Assembly (NCBI GenBank): GCA_900554315.1
Contig: USGP01000005.1
Location: 1-64,000 of the forward strand
Length of the DNA stretch: 64,000 bases
Reading direction: 5' to 3'
Source: an uncultured Mycoplasmatota bacterium
GTDB taxonomy: Bacteria; Bacillota_I; Bacilli_A; RF39; UBA660
The position numbers were made by a program, and so were the translations under genes. The notes under the pieces were generated by a model, which ran no database searches, had not been told where the DNA came from, and worked only from the letters and a program-made list of their open reading frames with translations. This document shows, one piece after another, positions 15,081 to 23,506 of the stretch (position 1 is the first letter of the stretch; every line of letters starts with the position of its first letter).

Positions 15081-15911
15081 ATGAAGCCGTTAGAGAAAGA
15101 TTTAAAGTTTGCTAGATATATATTAGATGATACTGAGGATTGTTTTGATACTTTGGATTCTGATCGTTTATATTTAAGAAGTAATGAACCGTTAGAATTT
15201 ATTTTTTCTCAGTTTGATTTTTCTTCTAAAGATATTCTTTTGGTACTTGCTTCTTCTGATCAAGTGTTTTCCTTTTATCAAGATGGGGCAAACTCTGTAG
15301 ATACTTTTGATATTCATCGGTTAACTGAATATTATTATTATCTTCGGTTATGGTGTTTGAGAGAATATCAAAATTCTTTTCCTTATGAGTTTTCTAATAG
15401 TTCTTTAAAACAAGTATTATCTTTTACTTTTCCTGATTTTCCAGAAGGAGTGCAGGCTAAGAAGTTTTGGTCTACTTTATTAACGGAGTATCCTGGATTG
15501 ATGAGGAGTTCTATGTTTTTTTCACCTATGTCTGCTTCTACTGCCCCTTTTGAAGGAAAGGAAGAATCGTTATTGGTAGATGTTCCAGATTATCCTTTGT
15601 CTTTTAGAGAACAGGACTTTTTTTCCTCTTTTGATTCTAATAGGCAGTATGATGTTTGTTTTATGTCTAATGTTTTAGAGTATGCTAGAGGAAATGAGCA
15701 TAAATTAATGATAGCTAGAGATAATTTAGATAGGGTTTTAAAGTCTGGTGGTATTGTGATAGTTACTAGATTTATGGATTTGAGTTCTCAGACTAAAGAA
15801 AAAGAAAGAAGAATATTTTCTTCTTCTTTTGAATATTATCCTGGTAGAAAGAGGTCTTGTGAAGGATTTTCTGAGGGATTAGATAGTTATTATGTTTATC
15901 GAAAGAAGTAA
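15081..15911 (+). CDS. Putative SAM-dependent methyltransferase-like protein, DUF3419-like (paralogue of 48455-49429)
   Basis: A 276-residue cytoplasmic protein. The segment DILLVLASSDQVFSFYQDGA followed by DTFDIHRLTEYYYYLRLW has the look of the SAM-binding loop and acidic strand in DUF3419-type methyltransferases, and SNVLEYA...NLDRVLKSGGIVIVTRF resembles the later Rossmann strands. The usual Gly-rich loop is degenerate (ASSDQ), so activity is uncertain. A second gene with the same design lies at 48455. Start at 15081 after TTGGAGG. No substrate can be inferred from the neighbours. Confidence 0.55.
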   Translation: MKPLEKDLKFARYILDDTEDCFDTLDSDRLYLRSNEPLEFIFSQFDFSSKDILLVLASSDQVFSFYQDGANSVDTFDIHRLTEYYYYLRLWCLREYQNSFPYEFSNSSLKQVLSFTFPDFPEGVQAKKFWSTLLTEYPGLMRSSMFFSPMSASTAPFEGKEESLLVDVPDYPLSFREQDFFSSFDSNRQYDVCFMSNVLEYARGNEHKLMIARDNLDRVLKSGGIVIVTRFMDLSSQTKEKERRIFSSSFEYYPGRKRSCEGFSEGLDSYYVYRKK

Positions 15912-15928
15912 AATTTTACTTTTTTTTC
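15906..15928 (+). terminator. Rho-independent terminator
   Basis: AAGTAA (15906-15911) pairs with TTACTT (15916-15921), followed by a T run. Confidence 0.6.
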
Positions 15929-15934
15929 GTTTGG

Positions 15935-15943
15935 TGATATAAT
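15935..15943 (+). promoter_or_regulatory. Extended -10 promoter
   Basis: TGATATAAT (15935-15943) lies 19 nt before the next start; no clear -35. Confidence 0.45.
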
Positions 15944-15962
15944 CTGTGTCTCTAGGGGTGAT

Positions 15963-16349
15963 ATGATGGATACTGTAAAAAGATATGATAATTTACCTGA
16001 TTTTATTGATGTTGCAGTTTTTGAAGTTGAACAGGCTTTTTCTTTGAATGAAGTGTGTAGTGAAAGATTTAGAGAAGTATTTACGGATGTTGTGGTTAAT
16101 GATATTTTATTTCATAGAAGTAATTATAGTGTAGATGGGGAAGATGTATATTCTGTTCGGGGTAATCCTAAATTTGTTAGTCTTAATATTTTAACTGCTT
16201 TTAACCGTGCTAACTTATCTCCTATTATGCATTCTGATGCTTCTATTGATTTAGTTACGATTCCAATGAATGCGGATACGATTGCCCAGGCTTTGGTTTT
16301 AAAGTCAAAATCTATGATTCAGGAAGAATCTAAAAAGTTTATTAGATAG
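15963..16349 (+). CDS. Conserved-looking small protein, unknown
   Basis: A 128-residue soluble protein with no membrane segment and no motif I recognise. It has mixed helix/strand character and ends in a Lys-rich tail. The start may be 15963 or the adjacent ATG at 15966; GGGGTGAT lies directly upstream. It is the last gene before the rpsP promoter. Confidence 0.55.
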   Translation: MMDTVKRYDNLPDFIDVAVFEVEQAFSLNEVCSERFREVFTDVVVNDILFHRSNYSVDGEDVYSVRGNPKFVSLNILTAFNRANLSPIMHSDASIDLVTIPMNADTIAQALVLKSKSMIQEESKKFIR

Positions 16350-16366
16350 CTGTTATCAAAAAAAGG

Positions 16367-16395
16367 TTGACAGCGGTCTTTTTTTTTATTATACT
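16367..16395 (+). promoter_or_regulatory. Consensus sigma-A promoter of rpsP-khpA
   Basis: TTGACA (16367-16372), exactly 17 nt, TATACT (16390-16395), 29 nt before the rpsP start. It is one of the strongest promoters in the window, as expected for a ribosomal protein gene. Confidence 0.9.
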
Positions 16396-16424
16396 ATATA
16401 TGCATTAAGAAACGGAGGGATATT

Positions 16425-16700
16425 ATGGCAGTTAAACTTAGATTAACAAGAATGGGTGCTAAGAAGAAACCTACTTATAGAATTGTTGCTACTGACTCTA
16501 GACGTCCTAGAGATGGTCAATATATCGAATTAATTGGTACTTATGCACCTGTTGGTGAATGCAAAGTAAATATTAACGAAGAAGTAGCTTTAAAATGGTT
16601 AAATAATGGAGCTATTCCTACTGATACAGTTAAGAACTTATTTACTAAAGCTGGAATTATGAAAAAATATGCTGAATCTAAAGAAAAGAAGGATAAGTAA
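16425..16700 (+). CDS. rpsP: 30S ribosomal protein S16
   Basis: A 91-residue protein with the full S16 signature: VKLRLTRMGAKKKPTYRIV, DSRRPRDGQYIELIGTY, VNINEEVALKWLNNGA and PTDTVKNLFTKAG. It binds 16S rRNA and is needed for 30S assembly. AACGGAGGGA precedes the ATG. The next gene, khpA, starts 2 nt after its stop, the same pair as in Bacillus. Confidence 0.98.
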   Translation: MAVKLRLTRMGAKKKPTYRIVATDSRRPRDGQYIELIGTYAPVGECKVNINEEVALKWLNNGAIPTDTVKNLFTKAGIMKKYAESKEKKDK

Positions 16701-16702
16701 TT

Positions 16703-16951
16703 ATGGATTTAGTTCAGTTGACTGAGGAAATTGTTAAATCATTAGTGGTTGATCAAGATGCTGTTAGTGTAAAAGAATTTCCAACAGATGAAGATAATGT
16801 TATTTTAATACAAGTAATTGTTGCAGAAGATGACATGGGACGTGTTATTGGTAAGGGTGGAAGATGTGCGAATGCTATTCGTACTCTTGTACAAGCAAGC
16901 AGTGCTTTGAAAGATAACAAGTATGTTAAAATCGATATTGATAAATTTTAG
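16703..16951 (+). CDS. khpA: KH-domain RNA-binding protein KhpA
   Basis: An 82-residue single KH domain. The RNA-binding GxxG loop is visible in GRVIGKGGRCANAIRTLV. KhpA (YlqC) forms a dimer with KhpB in Firmicutes and affects RNA stability and cell elongation. It starts 2 nt after rpsP, so translation is coupled, and the unit ends in a terminator. Confidence 0.95.
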   Translation: MDLVQLTEEIVKSLVVDQDAVSVKEFPTDEDNVILIQVIVAEDDMGRVIGKGGRCANAIRTLVQASSALKDNKYVKIDIDKF

Positions 16952-16977
16952 AAAGCAATTTTGCTTTCTTTTTTTTT
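16951..16977 (+). terminator. Rho-independent terminator after khpA
   Basis: GAAAGCA (16951-16957) pairs with TGCTTTC (16962-16968), followed by nine T. Confidence 0.9.
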
Positions 16978-17011
16978 CGTCTTGTTATATAATAATTTTG
17001 AGGTAAAAGAT

Positions 17012-17728
17012 ATGGAAAAGAAAAATTTAATTATCCCTACTCATGTAGGAATTATTGTAGATGGTAATGGAAGATGGGCACAGGCTCGTGGACTTAGTAG
17101 AAGCGAAGGACATCGTGCTGGGTTTAACAGATTAAAAGAGATATGTATTTATGCTGGTGATTTGGGTGTTAAATATTTGTCTCTTTATGTATTTTCAACG
17201 GAAAACTTTAAGAGAGCAAAACCTGAAGTTGATTTTTTGATGAATTTATTTGTAAAGATGTTCCATAAAGAATTTAAAGAGGTAATGGATCGCAATTTTA
17301 AGATTGTTTTTTCTGGTAGAAGGGATCCTTTGCCTAAGAAGGTTTTGGATGAGATGGATCAAATTACGGAAGAGTCTAAAAATAACACTGGTACTGTTCT
17401 TAATTTCTGTCTTAATTATGGTGGACAGACAGAAATGCTTGATATGACGAAAAAGATTTGTCAGGAAGTTATAGATGGTAAATTAAATATTGAAGATATT
17501 TCTTTAGATACTTTACAACATCATTTATATCAAGATTTGCCGCCACTTGATTTTGTAATACGTACTAGTGGAGAGCTACGACTTAGTAATTTTATGTTAT
17601 ATCAAGCTAGTTATGCAGAATTTTATTTTCCTAAAATATATTTCCCGGATTTTACAGAGCATGATTTTGATGATGCAATCGTAGAATATAATAATAGAAA
17701 TAGAAGATTTGGAGGTAATGCTTCATGA
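17012..17728 (+). CDS. uppS: Isoprenyl transferase (undecaprenyl diphosphate synthase)
   Basis: Adds isopentenyl units in cis to farnesyl diphosphate to make the undecaprenyl carrier for wall synthesis. The diphosphate-binding motif HVGIIVDGNGRWA with its Asp and Arg is at the N-terminus, SLYVFSTENFKR in the middle, and RTSGELRLSNFMLYQASYAEFYF near the end. The 238 residues are typical. Start at 17012 after GAGGTAA; an in-frame start at 16961 lies inside the khpA terminator. First gene of uppS-cdsA-rseP; it overlaps cdsA by 4 nt. Confidence 0.95.
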   Translation: MEKKNLIIPTHVGIIVDGNGRWAQARGLSRSEGHRAGFNRLKEICIYAGDLGVKYLSLYVFSTENFKRAKPEVDFLMNLFVKMFHKEFKEVMDRNFKIVFSGRRDPLPKKVLDEMDQITEESKNNTGTVLNFCLNYGGQTEMLDMTKKICQEVIDGKLNIEDISLDTLQHHLYQDLPPLDFVIRTSGELRLSNFMLYQASYAEFYFPKIYFPDFTEHDFDDAIVEYNNRNRRFGGNAS

Positions 17729-18525
17729 AAAAAAGAGTATTAAGTGCAATTGTTATGATTGCTATCTTTGTTCCAATATTACTTATTGGGGGAATGCCTT
17801 TTGCAATTTTTATGACACTACTTGCAACTTTAGGATTATATGAATTAATTCATATTCGTGAAAGTAAGAAGGAATTTCCTTTCTTAATGAAAATATTGGC
17901 TTATGTTATGGTGGTGTTCTTTTCACTTTCTCATTTTGATTCCATAGACTTTACGTATACTATGGATTATAGAGTGATGGCATTTATGATATTTGCCTTT
18001 TTATCACCAATGGTATTTTTACATGATTTTAAGAGGTATAATTTAAATGATGCATTATTTTTAATTGGTTCTGTATTATTTATTGGGTTAAGTTTTAATT
18101 TACTTATTATTTGTCGTAATTATGATATTATGTATATTATTTACTTATTACTTATTACTACTATTACAGATACCTTTGCATTATTTACAGGAATGCTTGT
18201 TGGTAAACATAAATTATGTCCTGTAGTTTCACCTAATAAGACGGTTGAAGGGTTACTTGGTGGTACATTTATAGGTACTTTTGTTGCCACTGCTTTTTAT
18301 ACTACTGTTATTGATCCTTCTATGTCTTTACCATTTGTGATTGTTATTACAATTATTTTGTCTTTATTAGGACAACTTGGTGATTTGATATTTTCTTCTA
18401 TTAAAAGATATTATGATAAAAAAGATTTCTCTAATTTAATTCCAGAACACGGCGGAATTTTAGATAGATTTGATAGTTTAATATTTGTTGTTTTAGCATT
18501 TATTATATTTTCTAGTGTAATGTAA
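17725..18525 (+). CDS. cdsA: Phosphatidate cytidylyltransferase
   Basis: Makes CDP-diacylglycerol from CTP and phosphatidic acid in the membrane. It has about seven to eight hydrophobic segments and the CdsA signature near the C-terminus, SSIKRYYDKKDFSNLIPEHGG followed by ILDRFDS, with the conserved Lys, Asp and His. The usual PGHGG is PEHGG here. 266 residues, normal length. ATGA overlap with uppS, 11 nt before rseP. Confidence 0.95.
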   Translation: MKKRVLSAIVMIAIFVPILLIGGMPFAIFMTLLATLGLYELIHIRESKKEFPFLMKILAYVMVVFFSLSHFDSIDFTYTMDYRVMAFMIFAFLSPMVFLHDFKRYNLNDALFLIGSVLFIGLSFNLLIICRNYDIMYIIYLLLITTITDTFALFTGMLVGKHKLCPVVSPNKTVEGLLGGTFIGTFVATAFYTTVIDPSMSLPFVIVITIILSLLGQLGDLIFSSIKRYYDKKDFSNLIPEHGGILDRFDSLIFVVLAFIIFSSVM

Positions 18526-18536
18526 GGAGGCAGCTA

Positions 18537-19589
18537 ATGAATTTTTTAATTACTTTATTATTATTTATTGTAATATTAGGTAGTATTGTATTTGTTCATG
18601 AGTTTGGTCATTTTATGTTGGCTAAACTTACTGGAGTTTATGTTTATGAATTTGCTATTGGTATGGGGCCTAAAATATGGAGTAAAAAAGGTAAGGAAAC
18701 AGAATATACCTTAAGAGCTATTCCTATTGGTGGTTTCTGTATGATGGCAGGAGAAGATGTTGAAGATGATGATTTAAAGAAAGTTCCTAAATCTAAGCGA
18801 TTACAATCTAAAAAGCCTTGGCAAAGATTTTTGATTATGTTTTTTGGAGCTGGAAATAATTTTATATTTGCTATTTTACTTCTTTTCTTAATAGGTCTTA
18901 TCTGGGGTGGACCTTCTATGGAACCCGTTGTTACTTCTGTTCTTAAAAATTCCGCAGCAGCCACTGCAGGAATTGAGAAGGGAGACCGCATATTAGAAAT
19001 TAATGGACATTCTATTTCTACAACAGATGATATTAGTTTATACTTAGCAGTAGCTGATCCAGAAGAGGCTAGTGATATTAAAGTTGAAAAAGATAATGAT
19101 AAAATAAAAACTTATTCTGTTCAACCTAAAAAGAAAAAAGTTGATGGACAAACCACTTATCAATATGGTATTGGAATGGAACAAGAAGTAGAAAAAGGAC
19201 TTTTTGCAGCAATTGAATTTACTGGTAAAAAGACTGTTTCTATTTTCAAACAAATGGGAGTTACCATTGCTTACTTATTTACAGGAGGTATTAGTATTTC
19301 TCAGTTGAGTGGTCCTGTTGGGATATTCTCTATTGTTGGAGATCAAAGTTCTGGTGGGGTTATGAATATTATTTATTTAATTGCTTTTTTAAGTATTAAT
19401 GTTGGTTTTATTAATTTACTTCCATTACCTGCTTTTGATGGAGGACATATTTTGTTTATTATCATTGAGAAAATTAAAGGTTCTCCAGTTAAGCCAGAAA
19501 CAGAGAATATGATTCATACAATAGGTTTATTTTTATTAATGATCTTAATGGTTGTGATTACATTTAATGATATCTTAAGATTATTTTAA
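18537..19589 (+). CDS. rseP: Site-2 intramembrane metalloprotease (RseP/RasP)
   Basis: A 350-residue membrane zinc protease (M50B) that cleaves membrane-embedded anti-sigma factors and signal peptides. HEFGH (about residues 22-26) in the first membrane helix and LLPLPAFDGGH in the third provide the zinc ligands. A PDZ domain lies between (about 140-210). AGGAGG precedes the ATG. In Bacillus dxr sits between cdsA and rseP; here it is absent from the cluster. Confidence 0.95.
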   Translation: MNFLITLLLFIVILGSIVFVHEFGHFMLAKLTGVYVYEFAIGMGPKIWSKKGKETEYTLRAIPIGGFCMMAGEDVEDDDLKKVPKSKRLQSKKPWQRFLIMFFGAGNNFIFAILLLFLIGLIWGGPSMEPVVTSVLKNSAAATAGIEKGDRILEINGHSISTTDDISLYLAVADPEEASDIKVEKDNDKIKTYSVQPKKKKVDGQTTYQYGIGMEQEVEKGLFAAIEFTGKKTVSIFKQMGVTIAYLFTGGISISQLSGPVGIFSIVGDQSSGGVMNIIYLIAFLSINVGFINLLPLPAFDGGHILFIIIEKIKGSPVKPETENMIHTIGLFLLMILMVVITFNDILRLF

Positions 19590-19606
19590 TTCAGAAGGTG
19601 ATTGTT

Positions 19607-19795
19607 TTGAATCCAATTATTTTTCTTATCATATTATTGGTTGTATCTTTTGTAGTATTCTTTATTTGCTTTTCAAGCGAAAAGAAAGTATTGAAAGATA
19701 GTCAAAAAGATAAACCTAAATTAGTGGATGATGTTGGTGTTTTATTTGAAGAACAAGACAATAAAAAAGATGAGGATGATGTAGAAATTATTTAA
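19607..19795 (+). CDS. Short single-pass membrane protein, unknown
   Basis: A 62-residue protein with one N-terminal membrane segment (about residues 3-24) and an acidic/basic cytoplasmic tail. The likely start is TTG at 19607, with AAGGTGATT just before it; GTG at 19598 is inside that site. It directly follows rseP and ends at a terminator, so it is probably co-transcribed with uppS-cdsA-rseP. No family recognised. Confidence 0.6.
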   Translation: MNPIIFLIILLVVSFVVFFICFSSEKKVLKDSQKDKPKLVDDVGVLFEEQDNKKDEDDVEII

Positions 19796-19816
19796 GTCAC
19801 ATTAGTGACTTTTTTT
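19794..19816 (+). terminator. Rho-independent terminator
   Basis: AAGTCAC (19794-19800) pairs with GTGACTT (19805-19811), followed by a T run. Confidence 0.85.
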
Positions 19817-19875
19817 AATGTATGAATAGATAAATATTCCTTTTTTATACATATCAAATGTTTTTTTATCCTTTG

Positions 19876-19884
19876 TGTTATAAT
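19876..19884 (+). promoter_or_regulatory. Extended -10 promoter of priA
   Basis: TGTTATAAT (19876-19884) lies 20 nt before the priA start; the -35 region is T-rich without a clear hexamer. Confidence 0.55.
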
Positions 19885-19904
19885 ATAAATAGAGGAGGTA
19901 TTCC

Positions 19905-22067
19905 ATGGTAGTTGGTGTTTTAGTACAACTTTCTAGTCAAAATGTAGATAAGATTTTTGATTATGCTGTTCCAGATGAATTGTCTTCTTCTATTCAAGAA
20001 GGAATTCGTGTACTTGTTCCATTTGGAAAGCAGACATTAGAGGGATTTGTTTTGGAAATAAAAGATTCTAGTGATATAGAATTAAAAGAAATTATTTCTG
20101 TTGTTGATCAAGATATCGTTTTAAATGATGAGTTGTTGCTGTTGGGAAAAGAAATGCAAAAAGATACATTATCTACTTTGATTAGTACTTATCAGGTTAT
20201 GTTGCCTAAGGCTTTAAAGGCAAAGGCAGGTAGTTTTGTATCTAAAAAGTATCATATTTTTTATCAATTGTGTGATTCTACTTATGTAGGAACTTCTCTT
20301 CCTCAAAGAAAGATTTTAGAACTGTTTTCTAGTCAAGATACTATTCCAAGAGAAGAGTTATTATCTATTTCTAGTTCGGCTTTGTCTACTTTGGTGGATA
20401 AAAATGTTTTAGTTCCTATTAAAAAAGAAGATTATCGTTTAAAGTATGAAGTTTTAGAAGATCATAAAAAAGTGTTAACTTCTGCTCAACAGAGTGTTGT
20501 AGATGCTGTTATACATGATGAAAAACATCTTCCTTTTTTGTTGTTTGGTGTTACTGGAAGTGGAAAAACAGAAGTTTATATGCATATTATTGAACATGTA
20601 TTACAACAAGGAAAAACAGCGATTATTTTGGTGCCGGAAATTAGTTTGACTCCACAGATGGTGGAGCAATTTACAAATCGATTTGGAAATCAGATTGCTG
20701 CACTTCATTCTGCTTTGTCCGAAGGAGAAAAGTATGATGAATGGAGAAGAATTGCTAGAGGAGAAGCTAATATTGTGATTGGTGCTCGAAGTGCTATTTT
20801 TGCTCCTTTAAAAAATATTGGAGTCATTATTATGGATGAAGAACATAGCGATTCTTATAAGCAAGGAGATAAGAATCCAAGATATCATGCTAGAGATGTG
20901 GCTATTTGGAGAGGAAAGTATCATGCTTGTCCGGTGTTACTGGGAAGTGCTACTCCATCTTTAGAGTCTATGGCTAGAGCTCAAAAAGGAGTATATCAAT
21001 TATTAACATTGAAAGAGAGAGTTAATGGTAAAAGTCTACCGAGTGTAGAAATCATTGATATGAATAGGGAATCTAAACAAAGTAGTTCTCATATTACACA
21101 AACATTGTTGATGGAGATTTGTCACTGTATAGAAAAAGAAGAACAAGCTATCTTATTTTTAAATCGTAGGGGATTTTCTACTTTTGTAACTTGTAAAAAC
21201 TGTGCTGAGACAATAAAATGTCCAAATTGTGATATTACATTAACATATCATAAGAGTAATCGAATGCTTAGATGTCACTATTGTGGTTATGCTACGCCAC
21301 TTCCTAAAAAGTGTCCTAATTGTGGAGAAGATGCTTTATCTGATTTGGGAGTTGGAACTGAAAAAATAGAAGAAGAGTTACATCATTTATTGCCTTCTGC
21401 TAGGGTATTAAGAATGGATGTAGATACGACTAGTAGAAAAGGGGCTCATAAGAAAATGATTGAAGCTTTTCGAAACCATGAATATGATATTTTACTTGGA
21501 ACTCAGATTGTTGCTAAAGGATTGGATTTTGAAAATGTTACTTTAGTTGGTGTTATTAATGCTGATACAAGTTTAAATATCCCTGACTTTAGAAGTAGTG
21601 AAAATACATTTTCTCTTTTATCTCAGGTTGCTGGTAGAAGTGGAAGAAGTGCTAAAGCTGGAAAAGTATATATACAAACTTTTAATCCTGATCATTATGC
21701 CATTTCTTATGTAAAACATCATGATTATTTAGGCTTTTATAAAGAAGAAATGCAAATACGTAGAAAATTAGGTTACCCACCTTTTTATTATTTATGTTAT
21801 TTAAAAATTAGTGGTAAAGATATGAATTATATTTTTCAAGAAGCAGTTAAGATAAAAAGATCTTTAGAAAGAAATTTAGTACATACTACTATTCTTGGAC
21901 CTACTTCTTTAGCAATATTTAAAGTAAATAATATTTTTCGTTATGGGATTATTTTAAAATATAAAAAAGAAGAATCTTTGCGTGTCGTTTTATCTAAAAT
22001 TCAAAATCATTATAAAACCAATACAAAAATTCGTGTAGATATTGACTTTAATCCTAGTCATTTTTAA
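19905..22067 (+). CDS. priA: Primosomal protein N' (replication restart helicase PriA)
   Basis: A 720-residue superfamily 2 helicase that recognises stalled forks and starts replisome reloading. The N-terminal 3'-DNA-binding domain begins VGVLVQLSSQNVDKIFDYAVP. Walker A is GVTGSGKTE (about residue 217), the Walker B equivalent is DEEH, and the zinc-binding insert has eight cysteines in four CxxC pairs from CKNC to CPNC. The C-terminal helicase lobe has GTQIVAKGLDFENVTLVGV and QVAGRSGR. AGAGGAGG is the ribosome binding site. It opens the region syntenic with Bacillus priA-def-fmt-rsmB-rlmN-prpC-prkC-rsgA-rpe. Confidence 0.97.
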   Translation: MVVGVLVQLSSQNVDKIFDYAVPDELSSSIQEGIRVLVPFGKQTLEGFVLEIKDSSDIELKEIISVVDQDIVLNDELLLLGKEMQKDTLSTLISTYQVMLPKALKAKAGSFVSKKYHIFYQLCDSTYVGTSLPQRKILELFSSQDTIPREELLSISSSALSTLVDKNVLVPIKKEDYRLKYEVLEDHKKVLTSAQQSVVDAVIHDEKHLPFLLFGVTGSGKTEVYMHIIEHVLQQGKTAIILVPEISLTPQMVEQFTNRFGNQIAALHSALSEGEKYDEWRRIARGEANIVIGARSAIFAPLKNIGVIIMDEEHSDSYKQGDKNPRYHARDVAIWRGKYHACPVLLGSATPSLESMARAQKGVYQLLTLKERVNGKSLPSVEIIDMNRESKQSSSHITQTLLMEICHCIEKEEQAILFLNRRGFSTFVTCKNCAETIKCPNCDITLTYHKSNRMLRCHYCGYATPLPKKCPNCGEDALSDLGVGTEKIEEELHHLLPSARVLRMDVDTTSRKGAHKKMIEAFRNHEYDILLGTQIVAKGLDFENVTLVGVINADTSLNIPDFRSSENTFSLLSQVAGRSGRSAKAGKVYIQTFNPDHYAISYVKHHDYLGFYKEEMQIRRKLGYPPFYYLCYLKISGKDMNYIFQEAVKIKRSLERNLVHTTILGPTSLAIFKVNNIFRYGIILKYKKEESLRVVLSKIQNHYKTNTKIRVDIDFNPSHF

Positions 22068-22110
22068 TAAAATATGTTATTCTTATGTTAATGATAGGAG
22101 TGATATTCAT

Positions 22111-22344
22111 ATGGCAGAAAATCGTTTTATTCAATCTAATGATATGGAATCTAATAATTCTGTAAATAATGTTAATCAAAAAAATAGTCAAGAATATCAA
22201 AATTTGATGGAACATAGTAAAAAGAATTATGATAATTATTGGGATAGTAATAGTCCTATTGTTCGTATTGTTTTGATTGTTTTATTTCTTATTATTGTGA
22301 TTGGATCTGCTTATTTCTTTATTACGTGGTTCCGTCAGTCGTAG
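22111..22344 (+). CDS. C-tail-anchored small membrane protein, unknown
   Basis: A 77-residue protein with an Asn/Ser/Gln-rich N-terminal half and one membrane segment near the C-terminus (about residues 50-70). The start at 22111 follows ATAGGAGTGAT. It lies 14 nt before the following membrane-anchored protein and is probably in one operon with it. No family recognised. Confidence 0.6.
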   Translation: MAENRFIQSNDMESNNSVNNVNQKNSQEYQNLMEHSKKNYDNYWDSNSPIVRIVLIVLFLIIVIGSAYFFITWFRQS

Positions 22345-22358
22345 GGGTGGTGATATAG

Positions 22359-23495
22359 ATGTTTTCTTCTATATTTGAACAAAAAGATGTTCAAGAGTTA
22401 TTAGCGAAGGTTGCTTCCAATCCTATATATAATGATAAAAAGAAGAAAGACTCTATTAATTATGAGAAGTTTTCAGGGTTAGAGCAAACTTATTTTTTGC
22501 TTTTTGATGCTTTATTTAAATATCAAATTATTATTGGAGATATAGATTTACTTCCTGATTACGTTCATCATTTGGATTTGTTGTGGCATAAGATTGATAA
22601 TTTTCATGATATTGGAAATGGTGTATCTAAAATATTAGTAAAATTTGTTTCTAAAAAGTTAGGTTATAAAACTAAAGTAGAAGAACATCGAAGAGAAATT
22701 TTAGAATATATTTATCATCAATATATTGAAGAAGGGTATTTATTTCATGGAGTTTCTTCTTGTTATGTAGATAGTATTCGTAGAGAAGGATTTACTCCAC
22801 AAAAGTATGTGAACTATTATCCTAGATTTAAAGAATTACAAGAGAAATATTCTTCCTTTTTAACAGATATTGATTTTTCACATCAGTATGTATCTTTTAC
22901 TGATAATTTTGTAATGGCTTGTTATTATGCTACATATTCACCTATTTATTTTTCTAATTTATTATGTCCGCCTACGAATAAAAAAGCAGATGTTAATAGT
23001 TATGCTAAAAGAGATTATATCGGTTGTTTTAAAGGGCTTCAACATATTTTAAAAGCGAAGGAAATTGATGAAGAAAGTAGTAGAAAAATAGAATTATTAT
23101 GTAATGATGAATGGAAGTTGTTAAGACAAAATGAAGCTAAGCCTACTATTATGATGGTTAAAAGAAGTGTTTTTTCTAAAAATCAGATTCAGGGTATTTA
23201 TGAAATGATTTGTGATAAGAATACTGATATTGGGGAGTTGGCTGGTCAGATTATGGACTATAAATATGATTCGTTGGCTTGGAATGAATATATTCCAGCT
23301 AATATGATTGAGTTTGTTACAATTCCTTATTCTGACTTTGTTGTAGAAAAAGAGACAGAGCATGTTGATGTAGTATTGCCTACTGTTCGACCTGAAGTTA
23401 CACCTGAAGATGGAAAAGTTTCTTTCTTAGTTTTACTTGGTTCTGTTTTTATTTTATTAGGTGTTGTTATTAGTATTGTTATGTTGTATCAGTAG
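22359..23495 (+). CDS. C-terminally membrane-anchored protein, possible ADP-ribosyltransferase-like fold
   Basis: A 378-residue protein with a soluble body and one C-terminal membrane segment (about residues 352-376), so most of it should face the cytoplasm unless exported. The segments LFHGVSSCYVDSIRREGF (about residues 128-145) and YVSFTDNFVMACYYA (177-191) resemble the HGT-S...I...G and xFT...A..YA patterns seen in ADP-ribosyltransferase-like folds, and MIEFVTIPY near residue 310 could supply the third-strand Glu. This is motif reading, not a family match. GGGGTGGTGATA precedes the ATG. It occupies the place of def between priA and fmt. Confidence 0.5.
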   Translation: MFSSIFEQKDVQELLAKVASNPIYNDKKKKDSINYEKFSGLEQTYFLLFDALFKYQIIIGDIDLLPDYVHHLDLLWHKIDNFHDIGNGVSKILVKFVSKKLGYKTKVEEHRREILEYIYHQYIEEGYLFHGVSSCYVDSIRREGFTPQKYVNYYPRFKELQEKYSSFLTDIDFSHQYVSFTDNFVMACYYATYSPIYFSNLLCPPTNKKADVNSYAKRDYIGCFKGLQHILKAKEIDEESSRKIELLCNDEWKLLRQNEAKPTIMMVKRSVFSKNQIQGIYEMICDKNTDIGELAGQIMDYKYDSLAWNEYIPANMIEFVTIPYSDFVVEKETEHVDVVLPTVRPEVTPEDGKVSFLVLLGSVFILLGVVISIVMLYQ

Positions 23496-23506
23496 AGGTG
23501 ATTATA

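Noticed and set aside
16351..16380. Terminator before rpsP (GCTGTTA/TGACAGC)
   Set aside because: The stem needs a wobble, the T run does not follow directly, and the right arm overlaps the strong rpsP -35; the promoter reading is better supported.
22042..22110. N-terminal extension of the 77-residue membrane protein overlapping priA
   Set aside because: The ribosome binding site ATAGGAGTGAT points to the ATG at 22111; the upstream codons lack a site.
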